DNA from: Hyphomicrobiales bacterium
GTDB lineage: Bacteria; Pseudomonadota; Alphaproteobacteria; Rhizobiales; Xanthobacteraceae
NCBI GenBank assembly: GCA_016201085.1
Contig: JACQDO010000201.1
Coordinates: forward strand, 1 to 8,358
DNA: 8,358 nucleotides
Direction: 5' to 3'
Numbering within the stretch: the first letter of the stretch is position 1; each line of letters starts with the position of its first letter. Below the pieces are notes generated by a model that saw only the letters and a program-made list of their open reading frames with translations, made no database searches and was not told where the DNA came from. Below, piece after piece: positions 1 through 5,474 of the stretch. Both the position numbers and the translations under genes were made by a program.

Positions 1-212
1 TGTTTCTCGGCTTCGGCGGCCGTCTGGCGTTTCTCCAGCTCGCTCATCGCCTCCTGCAGAACTTCCGGATGCGCGATCAGATAGTCATGCACGATGCGCT
101 CGATCTCGCTCTTCTGCGGCGCGGTAAAATCTTGGGCGTGCGAGACTTGCGGCATTGCGAGCGCCAGCACCGCGGCACAGGCGGCGGCGATCAGGCGCGG
201 GCTCGATGTCAT
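1..212 (-). CDS. DsbA-family thiol:disulfide oxidoreductase, N-terminal part (runs off the left edge)
   Basis: Only the first 70 codons are in the window. The product begins with a clear Sec signal peptide (MTSSPRLIAAACAAVLALA, then a likely cut after SHA at residue 26). A short helical segment follows, with the motif EIERIVHDYLIAHPEVLQEA at residues 35-54. This 'HDYLLxNPEVL' type of helix is typical of the N-terminal region of periplasmic DsbA/ScsC-like proteins in alphaproteobacteria. The thioredoxin fold and its CxxC site would lie outside the window, so redox activity is inferred from the family. The ATG at 212 is well supported by AAAGGA about 8 nt upstream. The gene starts 23 nt after the stop of the M48 protease, which suggests one transcript. 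The pairing makes sense, because both products would act on folding or disulfide state of exported proteins. Confidence 0.82.
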   Translation of the reverse strand, partial: MTSSPRLIAAACAAVLALAMPQVSHAQDFTAPQKSEIERIVHDYLIAHPEVLQEAMSELEKRQTAAEAEK

Positions 213-235
213 GGATCGGGTCCTTTGTGAATGGA

Positions 236-1702
236 TCAGCGGGGGGTGTTGCGGGCAGCAGGCGGCTTGACGTTGACGATGTCGTCGGCCCGCACCCAGG
301 CCGGCGAGCCGACGGGCAGCCGTGTCTTGGCGCGTGCCGCCAATTGACGCGCGGTGACGATATCGCCGCGGGTGAAGGCGGCCTGCGCGGAGGCAAGGTC
401 GGCATTGGCAAGATCGCCCTTGCGGCCATAGGCCATGGCGAGTTGGGCATAGGCTTCCGGCGCATCGGGCTCACGCAGGATGGCCGAGCGCAACAGTCCG
501 GCAGCTTCCTCGGCGACCGCTTTGTTGTTGGTCGCGTTGAGCGCCTGCGCCAGCATGATCTCGATCAGCGGAGAGCCATGCGAAAGCTGTGCCGCGCGGC
601 GCAACGGCGCCACCGCATCGGCCGGACGTCCGCCTTCCAGCAGCGCCTGGCCCTTGAGCTCGAAGAAATACGGATTGTTCGGCTGCGCCTGGGTCAATTC
701 GTCGATCAGCGGCAGCGCGCGGGCGAGACCTGCATGTCGATAGGCCGAGATGGCGCGTGCGTAGCGCGCCGGCAGGCTGTGGTCGCCGAGCGGGTAGCGG
801 CGCGCGACAGTGTCGGGCCGGTCCATGAAGCCGGACAGCTTCGCCCGCATCATGTCATGACGCAGTTGCAGCTCGGCCGAATCCTTGTGCTCCCAATAGG
901 GGCTCGCCTTGGCGATCGCGGACAGCGCGGCGACGCGTTCGGCCGGCATCGGATGGGATTGCAGGTAGGGATCGATGTGACGCGAATTGAACAGCGATTC
1001 ATTCGTCAGATGCGTGAACAATTCCACCATGCCCCTGGGCGATTGACCGGTGGCATTGAGGAATTTGACGCCGGCATGGTCGGCCTGGTCTTCCTGCGTG
1101 CGCACGTAGGCCAGCAGCGTGCGCTGGATCGCCGACTGCGGCGCCATGATCGCCGCCGCGCCGACGTCGCCCGCGCCGGAGCGCGCGCCCGCCACCATGG
1201 CGCCGACGCCGAGCAGCATGGCCACGATCGACGCGGTCTGCGCCTGGGCGAGCTGTTCGCGCAGCTTCATCAGATGGCCGCCGGCCAAATGGCCGGTTTC
1301 GTGCGCGAACACGCCGATGATCTCGTTCGGCGTCTTGGCGTCGAACAGCGCGCCGGCATTGATGAAGATATGGCGGCCGTCCATCACGAAGGCGTTGAAC
1401 GAGCGATCGCCGAGCACGACCACCCGGACGTTCTGCTTGGCGAGGCCGGCGGCGCGCAGGATCGGCTGCGCGTAATCGCGCAAGAGCTGCTCGATCTCGG
1501 CATCGCGGATCACCGGCATGCCGCGCAGCGCCGCGTCCTGGGCACGCGCCGGGCTAACCGAAGGGGCGATACCGGCGGCCGCCACCGCGAAGGCGGTCAG
1601 CAGCGTCATGGCACGGCCTAAGACGCCGCGTGAAACGCGGCCGGTGGCCCGCCCTGCTGGCGCACGAGCCTTGGTCCTGATAGGTGTGCGGTCTTCGCTC
1701 AT
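236..1702 (-). CDS. Periplasmic M48-family zinc metalloprotease with C-terminal TPR repeats (BepA/YfgC-like)
   Basis: The protein is 488 residues from the ATG at 1702. An Arg-rich N-region leads into a hydrophobic signal segment (MTLLTAFAVAAAGIAPS, about residues 32-48), with a likely cut near ARA|Q. The catalytic domain has the zinc motif HETGH at 134-138 and the third-ligand motif ExxAD at 204-208. The M48C-type 'SHP....R' motif is at 249-256. Residues from about 315 to 465 are Ala-rich helical TPR repeats. This order matches BepA, which degrades or helps mature outer-membrane proteins such as LptD in E. coli; the substrate here is unknown. A TTG at 1717 would add five residues, but it lies very close to the predicted transcription start, so I prefer the ATG. 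An ATG at 1609, directly before the hydrophobic segment, is also possible. The gene is followed closely by the DsbA-like gene. Confidence 0.92.
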   Translation of the reverse strand: MSEDRTPIRTKARAPAGRATGRVSRGVLGRAMTLLTAFAVAAAGIAPSVSPARAQDAALRGMPVIRDAEIEQLLRDYAQPILRAAGLAKQNVRVVVLGDRSFNAFVMDGRHIFINAGALFDAKTPNEIIGVFAHETGHLAGGHLMKLREQLAQAQTASIVAMLLGVGAMVAGARSGAGDVGAAAIMAPQSAIQRTLLAYVRTQEDQADHAGVKFLNATGQSPRGMVELFTHLTNESLFNSRHIDPYLQSHPMPAERVAALSAIAKASPYWEHKDSAELQLRHDMMRAKLSGFMDRPDTVARRYPLGDHSLPARYARAISAYRHAGLARALPLIDELTQAQPNNPYFFELKGQALLEGGRPADAVAPLRRAAQLSHGSPLIEIMLAQALNATNNKAVAEEAAGLLRSAILREPDAPEAYAQLAMAYGRKGDLANADLASAQAAFTRGDIVTARQLAARAKTRLPVGSPAWVRADDIVNVKPPAARNTPR

Positions 1703-1737
1703 GCCGAATTTCGCCAATGGATCAGCGGATAGGCGCG

Positions 1738-1766
1738 AAACTAGTGACGCGCCGGATAGCGGTCAA
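1738..1766 (-). promoter_or_regulatory. Predicted sigma-70-type promoter for the M48 protease gene
   Basis: Read on the minus strand, TTGACC (1766-1761) and TAGTTT (1743-1738) are separated by exactly 17 bases. Transcription would begin near 1731, about 30 nt before the preferred ATG at 1702. The -35 box matches the consensus at five of six positions and the -10 box is weaker. This is a motif call only. I found no equally good promoter facing the aminotransferase in the same divergent gap (1703-1879). Confidence 0.5.
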
Positions 1767-1879
1767 CGCAAGCTACGATCACGACCGAGTCATGAATAAC
1801 GCATGGCCCAAGCAGACCCAAAAAGCCGCCGAATACGGCAACAGCGGGGCGGGGGGCGTGTCCAGGGTGCCAATTTACC

Positions 1880-3061
1880 ATGCTTGAGACGGCAAAACAG
1901 CTGTTGATGCCCGCCAAACGCAGCAATGTGCCGCCGTTTATCGTCATGGACGTGATGGCGGCGGCGGCGCAGCGCGAGGCCGCCGGACATCGGGTCGTCC
2001 ATCTGGAGGTAGGCCAGCCGGCGGCGCCCGCCCCGGCAACGGCGCTTGCGGCAGCACAGGCGGCGCTCGCCCATGGCCGCATTGGCTATACCGAGACGCT
2101 GGGCATCCCCTCGCTGCGGGCCCGCATCGCGCGGCATTACCGCGACATATATAACCTGGCGCTCGACCCAGCCCGCGTGGTGGTCACCACCGGCTCCTCG
2201 GGCGGCTTCATCCTGGCGTTCCTAGCCCTGTTCGAGGCCGGCGACCTGGTGGCGCTGGCCAATCCCGGCTACCCGCCTTACCGGCACATCCTGTCCGCGC
2301 TCGGCTGCCAGCCGGTGCTGATCGAAACTTCCGAACAGACGCGCTGGGCGCTGTCGGCCAAGGCGCTGATTGCCGCCCACCGGGCAAGCCCGCTCAAAGG
2401 CGTGGTGATCGCCAGCCCCGCCAACCCGACCGGCACCATGATGGACGCCGACGCGCTGGCGCGGCTGATCGCGGTGGCGGAAGCCGAAGGCATCCGCGTG
2501 ATCTCCGACGAGATCTATCACGGCCTCGATTATGCATTCGCGGCCGAGACCGCGGCCAAGCTGTCGGAGCGCGCGCTGGTGATCAACTCGTTCTCGAAAT
2601 ATTTCTGCATGACCGGCTGGCGCATCGGCTGGATGGTGGTGCCCGAGAGTTTGGTGCGCACCGTCGACCGATTGCAGGGCAATCTGGCGATCTCGGTGCC
2701 GACGCTGTCGCAGATCGCGGGCGAGGCCGCCTTCGACGGGCGCGCGGAAATGGAAGCCGTCAAGCACGGCTACGAGGAGAACCGGCGCATTCTCACCGAC
2801 GGCCTGCCGAAGGCCGGCCTCGACAAGTTCCTTCCCGTGGACGGCGCCTTCTATCTCTACGCCGACATCCGGCGCTTCTCCGACGACAGCCTGGATTTTG
2901 CCAAGCGCATGCTGAACGAGGCCGGCGTGGCGGCGACGCCCGGCATCGATTTCGATCCGATCGACGGCAAGCATTTCATGCGCTTCTGCTACGCCGGCTC
3001 GGCCGCCGAGATGCATGAGGCGGTGGAGCGGATTGGCAAGTGGCTGGCGGCAGCGCGGTAA
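1880..3061 (+). CDS. PLP-dependent class I/II aminotransferase
   Basis: The protein is a complete fold-type I aminotransferase of 393 residues, the usual length for the family, and is cytosolic with no signal peptide. Diagnostic residues are all present. These are the ANPGYPPY segment (127-134), NPTG (182-185), and the cofactor Asp in SDEIY (D210) with Y213. The Schiff-base lysine is in SFSKYFCMTGWRIGW (K240), the phosphate-contact Arg is R248, and the carboxylate-binding Arg is R368 (MRFCYAG). It would exchange an amino group between an amino acid and a 2-oxo acid. The sequence alone does not tell Asp, Ala or aromatic specificity. The start is uncertain: ATG 1880 and ATG 1907 both lack a strong ribosome site, and the conserved part begins near SNVPPFIVMDVM. 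The gene diverges from the protease gene, and the HNH frame begins 5 nt after its stop. Confidence 0.93.
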   Translation: MLETAKQLLMPAKRSNVPPFIVMDVMAAAAQREAAGHRVVHLEVGQPAAPAPATALAAAQAALAHGRIGYTETLGIPSLRARIARHYRDIYNLALDPARVVVTTGSSGGFILAFLALFEAGDLVALANPGYPPYRHILSALGCQPVLIETSEQTRWALSAKALIAAHRASPLKGVVIASPANPTGTMMDADALARLIAVAEAEGIRVISDEIYHGLDYAFAAETAAKLSERALVINSFSKYFCMTGWRIGWMVVPESLVRTVDRLQGNLAISVPTLSQIAGEAAFDGRAEMEAVKHGYEENRRILTDGLPKAGLDKFLPVDGAFYLYADIRRFSDDSLDFAKRMLNEAGVAATPGIDFDPIDGKHFMRFCYAGSAAEMHEAVERIGKWLAAAR

Positions 3062-3066
3062 ACTGG

Positions 3067-3429
3067 ATGTCGCCTCAACGTTTCACGAATGTTTTTCGGG
3101 AATGCCTCTGGCAAACCTATCGCAAGAAATGCTTTTACTGCGAAGGCGAGCTAATGCTTGCCGATATGTGTGTGGATCATGTTTTGCCTGAATTCTTGGC
3201 GAGAGCGTACACCCAACGACAAACCATCCTCAATCGCATTGGTATTGATGGCAACTTCGACATCTTAAGCTTTGAAAACCTTGCTCCCTCCTGCGCAGTC
3301 TGCAACACGAAGAAGGGTGAGGCCATTCTGCCAGATGGTAGCGTTGCAATTTTTCTAGCGAAAGTGCGGGACAAGGCACCGGCTCTCGAGGAGTCGCTTA
3401 AGAAACAGCGCAGCACCCGTGATTTGTAG
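3067..3429 (+). CDS. HNH endonuclease domain, reading frame ended early by an amber stop
   Basis: This 120-residue product is an HNH (beta-beta-alpha metal) nuclease domain. It has zinc cysteines C22-F-Y-C25 and C76-A-V-C79, the catalytic D37-H38 of VDHVLPE, N71 in FENLAP, and the CNTKKG turn at 79-84. All core residues are intact, so nuclease activity is plausible if the product folds. I chose ATG 3067; a GTG at 3040 would only add residues that overlap the aminotransferase. No good ribosome site precedes 3067, so translation may be coupled to the aminotransferase stop 5 nt upstream. GC is far lower than nearby: 28 of 60 bases at 3121-3180 against 44 of 60 at 2401-2460. This suggests transfer. 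The same frame continues openly after the stop to 3834, so this is probably the N-terminal half of one 255-codon gene. Confidence 0.8.
   Translation: MSPQRFTNVFRECLWQTYRKKCFYCEGELMLADMCVDHVLPEFLARAYTQRQTILNRIGIDGNFDILSFENLAPSCAVCNTKKGEAILPDGSVAIFLAKVRDKAPALEESLKKQRSTRDL
3427..3429 (+). other. In-frame amber codon between the HNH and DUF4258-like parts
   Basis: The TAG is the only stop in this frame from 3067 to the TAA at 3832-3834. Flanking residues read naturally as one helix-rich linker (KKQRSTRDL, stop, NTLRLIARSIDDG). One base change from CAG (Gln) would create it. It could be a real nonsense mutation, a sequencing error, or a stop that is read through. Confidence 0.75.
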
Positions 3430-3489
3430 AACACACTAAGGCTGATCGCGCGGTCGATTGACGACGGAAATTATACACACGAACAGCTT

Positions 3490-3834
3490 GTGCGAGCACT
3501 AGAGCATTATCGCAGACTTCCTGACGGGATTTCTGGCTCTAGTGGAAATGCTCCGCCACCATCACCCGAATTGTTCCGGCTGAATATGCTTATTCGTGAG
3601 CCCAGCAAAATTGTTTTCTCGGTGCATGCCATCGAGCAGATGAGAGAGCGGCAGGTCTCTATCACGGATATTTATGAAATGATTTTCCAAAGCATCGGCG
3701 CTTCTACAGCGACCCTTCAGCGCGAAATGGGCTCAGATGGCAAATATGTTGTTCGGGGCCCGGACAAGCTGCGAGTAGTTTTCAAACCTTCAAACGAATC
3801 TATTAAAGTCTTGACCGTCTACCATAAGGCGTAA
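3490..3834 (+). CDS. DUF4258-like domain protein; likely the C-terminal half of the interrupted HNH gene
   Basis: From the first possible start after the amber stop (GTG 3490) the frame encodes 114 residues. The last 75 or so resemble DUF4258: FSVHAIEQMRERQVSITDI matches the family's 'H-A-x-x-R/Q-M-x-x-R-x-I' opening. A strand pair YVVRGPDKLRVVFK and a closing VLTVYHKA follow. DUF4258 proteins are small, and related folds include RelE/ParE-like toxins, but the biochemical role of this domain is not established. Neither GTG 3490 nor ATG 3589 has a convincing ribosome site. Readable protein sequence also extends upstream to 3430 (IARSIDDGNYTHEQL). Both facts favour one ancestral HNH-DUF4258 protein over two genes. 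GC is low here too (26 of 60 at 3661-3720). Confidence 0.6.
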   Translation: MRALEHYRRLPDGISGSSGNAPPPSPELFRLNMLIREPSKIVFSVHAIEQMRERQVSITDIYEMIFQSIGASTATLQREMGSDGKYVVRGPDKLRVVFKPSNESIKVLTVYHKA

Positions 3835-3839
3835 GAAGC

Positions 3840-3878
3840 GCCGATTTCTTATCGGCTAGTGTGCCAAGTGTTATTGGC
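3840..3878 (+). terminator. Two adjacent small hairpins after the HNH/DUF4258 gene
   Basis: GCCGAT (3840-3845) pairs with ATCGGC (3851-3856) around a 5-base loop. GCCAA (3863-3867) pairs with TTGGC (3874-3878) around a 6-base loop. They follow the stop at 3834 and lie just beyond the glutathione S-transferase relic stop on the other strand. There is no real T-run, so a terminator role is a weak guess. Confidence 0.25.
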
Positions 3879-4057
3879 TTAAAAGTCCACGTCCAATTCC
3901 ACCACCTCGTCCGGCTCCGTCTCGGCGGCGGCGAGCCATTCCTGCATTGGCGCGTCGCCATGATCGCCTTGCAATAGCTGGCGCAGTCGCTGTCGAGCTT
4001 TACATCGTAAGTGAGGAAGCGCGTCACCCCCGACGCGAACATGGCGTCGGCCATTAC
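3879..4057 (-). pseudogene. Glutathione S-transferase relic: C-terminal domain only, frameshifted
   Basis: On the minus strand one frame reads ADAMFASGVTRFLTYDVKLD and continues to YCKAIMA (about 4051 to 3957). This matches the 'ADAMYAPVVTRF' helix and following segment of alphaproteobacterial GST C-terminal domains. The frame then fails. Shifting by one base near 3948-3951 restores PMQEWLAAAETEPDEVVELD and the end VDF, stopping with TAA at 3881-3879, a typical GST C-terminus. Restoring one lost base joins the two pieces into a continuous GST tail of about 60 residues. The N-terminal thioredoxin-like domain with the glutathione site and most of the C-terminal domain are absent. Sequence from 4058 to 4156 stays open in the first frame, but I see no GST match in it. 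The relic cannot be functional. It suggests that a full GST gene once lay between the aminotransferase and the RDD gene. Confidence 0.72.
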
Positions 4058-4117
4058 GGCGTGTTCAGCGGGCGGACCTGGCAGCAGCAGATTTATCCGA
4101 TGGTGAAGAACGTCATT

Positions 4118-4146
4118 CTGCAGAGCGATTAGAACTCGCTCTGCAG
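4118..4146. repeat. Perfect 11-bp inverted repeat with 7-bp loop
   Basis: CTGCAGAGCGA (4118-4128) and TCGCTCTGCAG (4136-4146) are exact reverse complements around TTAGAAC. The structure lies 26 bp beyond the stop of the RDD gene and so could end that operon's transcript. There is no T-run on either side, so it is not a classic intrinsic terminator. It also sits near where recognisable GST sequence ends, so a recombination scar is another reading. Confidence 0.6.
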
Positions 4147-4172
4147 GCCAGGACATCAGCGACGCAATTCCG

Positions 4173-4430
4173 TCAGCGCACGCCCAACAGGCGCTGAAAC
4201 AACGTGCCGCCGAGAAAGCGCGAGAACACGATGAAGTAGAGGATGATGATCGCGAACAAGATCAACGCCGGCCCGCCTTGGAGGCTGAAGCCTTCCTCGG
4301 TGAGACTGCCGGTCATGTAGCCGATGGCGTAGTCGCCGATGAACAGCACGAAAATAAAATCGAGAATGGCGGCGACCACTTTGCGCCAAGTGGACACGTG
4401 CTTGGGCTGAGACACAGCGGTTTGCGACAT
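4173..4430 (-). CDS. Short RDD-family inner membrane protein
   Basis: The protein has 85 residues from ATG 4430, which has AAGGTG about 5 nt upstream. Two membrane segments are visible: VVAAILDFIFVLFIGDYAIG (about 18-37) and ALILFAIIILYFIVFSRFLG (about 55-74). Before the first is STWRK, and inside it an Asp (D24); these are the R and D positions expected of RDD proteins. The end GGTLFQRLLGVR corresponds to the 'GGTLGKRLLGLR' motif of the family. Normal RDD domains continue past this motif with more sequence, so this is a short version. Its function is unknown; some RDD proteins are linked to transport. It follows the secreted-protein gene by 47 bp on the same strand, so the two probably share a transcript. 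Confidence 0.78.
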   Translation of the reverse strand: MSQTAVSQPKHVSTWRKVVAAILDFIFVLFIGDYAIGYMTGSLTEEGFSLQGGPALILFAIIILYFIVFSRFLGGTLFQRLLGVR

Positions 4431-4477
4431 GGGGCACCTTTTATTTTGCGTGGCGATGACGACGCGCGGCAGAGCAT

Positions 4478-4921
4478 TCAACCTTCCGGCTTCCTCAACT
4501 TGACGTTCAACATGATGGGTTTCCACTCACCCTCCGAAACCATGAAGTCGAGTTCGTAGTTCACGCGGCTCGGTCTGGTATCGAAATAGCCGCGCAAAAT
4601 GAGCGCGCCGCGGCTGTCGATCTTGGCCTCGCTGGCGGCGACCGGCGCTTTTGCCGCGATCAGGTCCCAGTCGATTTTCTGATCGGCAAAACTCTTGAAC
4701 GCCAGCTTCAGCTTGTCCGGGGTGATCTGATCGCGAAACTGCTTCGCCAGCTTGGCATGCAGGACCGCGTAATTACCGGTGACGTTGGCATCGTTGAGCG
4801 TCAGCAGTGCGGTCTTGATCAGGATCTCCTGCTGGGTCGCGCCTGGGATCTTGTCTTGCGCGAGTGCCGGCGTGAGCAGCAAAAGAGCGCTCATTACGGC
4901 GCCCACCAAATGCAATCGCAT
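4478..4921 (-). CDS. Secreted (periplasmic) protein of unknown function
   Basis: The product is 147 residues from ATG 4921, which is preceded by a good ribosome site (GGGAG, about 7 nt upstream). Residues 1-21 are a textbook signal peptide (MRLHLVGAVMSALLLLTPALA) with the cut before QDK. The mature part starts with a helical stretch (QEILIKTALLTLNDANVTG). It continues with FRDQITPDKLKLAFKSFADQ, then alternating strands ending ELDFMVSEGEWKPIMLNVKL. That helix-then-sheet order resembles NTF2-like or DUF4864/DUF3887-type small secreted domains, but I cannot assign a family. There are no cysteines, no lipobox and no catalytic motif that I can see. Longer upstream starts (to 4981) would precede the signal peptide with an Arg-rich stretch and are unlikely. 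It is the first gene of the probable two-gene unit with the RDD protein. Confidence 0.8.
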   Translation of the reverse strand: MRLHLVGAVMSALLLLTPALAQDKIPGATQQEILIKTALLTLNDANVTGNYAVLHAKLAKQFRDQITPDKLKLAFKSFADQKIDWDLIAAKAPVAASEAKIDSRGALILRGYFDTRPSRVNYELDFMVSEGEWKPIMLNVKLRKPEG

Positions 4922-5204
4922 GGTCGTTCTCCCGCGCCGATGTTGACGATGTTTTATTGCAGAATCCGAGCGAGGCGGCATTGCGCTCGATCAAGGACGA
5001 AATGTCGCATCCGCGCTGTCGATGATTTCGCGCCGACTGGAAGCGAGCGTTTCGGTTGCGTCCGTTTGCCGCTGCTAGAGACGGGTCAGCCTTGTTGTCT
5101 GATTCACATCAATGCATCGGCGGCGCATTTGTGCTTTTATTTTTGCGTACGTTGGAATGGCTCGTTGTTGAGGAGCTTCGGAGCTTTTCCGAGGCGCACT
5201 TCCA

Positions 5205-5265
5205 GGACGCTCTTGGGTCGGCATTGTCCCCCGCTTCCGCCCGTCGCCCGAGAGCGCCTTTTTTT
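5205..5265 (+). terminator. Strong intrinsic (rho-independent) terminator
   Basis: The left arm GGACGCTCTTGGG (5205-5217) pairs with CCCGAGAGCGCC (5247-5258). That gives 12 pairs with one G-U wobble and one bulged A. The loop is about 29 nt and the stem is followed at once by seven T (5259-5265). The large loop is unusual, but stem plus T-run are otherwise classic. It points rightwards, and no plus-strand gene lies directly upstream; it would stop transcripts before the GGDEF gene. Confidence 0.65.
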
Positions 5266-5334
5266 GTGGGCAAGGGGCTGGGACAGACGATTTTCGAGCC
5301 AAATCTGCAACGCAAACCGCGCTCTAGCAAAACA

Positions 5335-5346
5335 TAATCTAGATTA
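5335..5346. promoter_or_regulatory. Perfect 12-bp palindrome, possible operator
   Basis: TAATCTAGATTA is an exact dyad in an AT-rich spot 128 bp before the GGDEF-EAL start, in otherwise GC-rich DNA. Its size and symmetry fit a dimeric regulator site, but I cannot name a regulator. Confidence 0.35.
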
Positions 5347-5369
5347 ACATTGCGGCCTTAGAGTTTTGG

Positions 5370-5407
5370 TCATCGTTGCTTAGCGATCTTCTCTCATCGT
5401 TGTTTAG
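5370..5407. repeat. Two direct 14-bp repeats, 24 bp apart
   Basis: TCATCGTTGCTTAG (5370-5383) and TCATCGTTGTTTAG (5394-5407) differ at one base and start 24 bp apart. They lie 67-105 bp upstream of the GGDEF-EAL start codon, where tandem activator or repressor sites would be expected. A role is inferred only from position and spacing. Confidence 0.45.
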
Positions 5408-5474
5408 TGAATAATCGGCAAGATGAGCGCGATAGCGGGAAATTATTTCGCCCTTCATCTCATCCACAATTGAA

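Larger units (their letters stand above)
4922..5474. other. 553-bp stretch without a convincing protein gene
   Basis: Open frames here lack ribosome sites, recognisable domains and biased codon use, and they overlap one another on both strands. The stretch divides the divergent secreted-protein and GGDEF genes, so it must hold both promoters, but I could not place either confidently. It contains a strong plus-strand terminator (5205-5265) and a hairpin just before it (GCTTCGG at 5175-5181 with CCGAGGC at 5189-5195, one wobble pair). It also holds a 12-bp palindrome and a direct repeat, listed separately. A small non-coding RNA ending at 5265 is possible. Confidence 0.6.

Noticed and set aside
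155..1621. Long open frame on the plus strand across the M48 protease gene
   Set aside because: It is the antisense shadow of a GC-rich gene. The product is Arg/His/Gly-rich with no domain, while the minus strand encodes a full zinc protease.
2222..3016. Open frame on the minus strand inside the aminotransferase
   Set aside because: The plus strand has every PLP-aminotransferase motif. The antisense product is low-complexity and His/Arg-rich.
3947..4132. Small plus-strand frame over the GST relic
   Set aside because: The minus strand shows GST similarity across the same bases, and the plus product has no recognisable feature.
4757..5347. 196-codon plus-strand frame from the secreted-protein gene into the intergenic stretch
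   Set aside because: Its first part is antisense to a gene with a signal peptide, it runs through the intrinsic terminator stem, and it shows no domain or ribosome site.
5422..5464. Possible leader hairpin GATGAG with CTCATC before the GGDEF-EAL start
   Set aside because: The outer stem is only 6 bp across a 31-nt interior that pairs poorly, so chance is a sufficient explanation.
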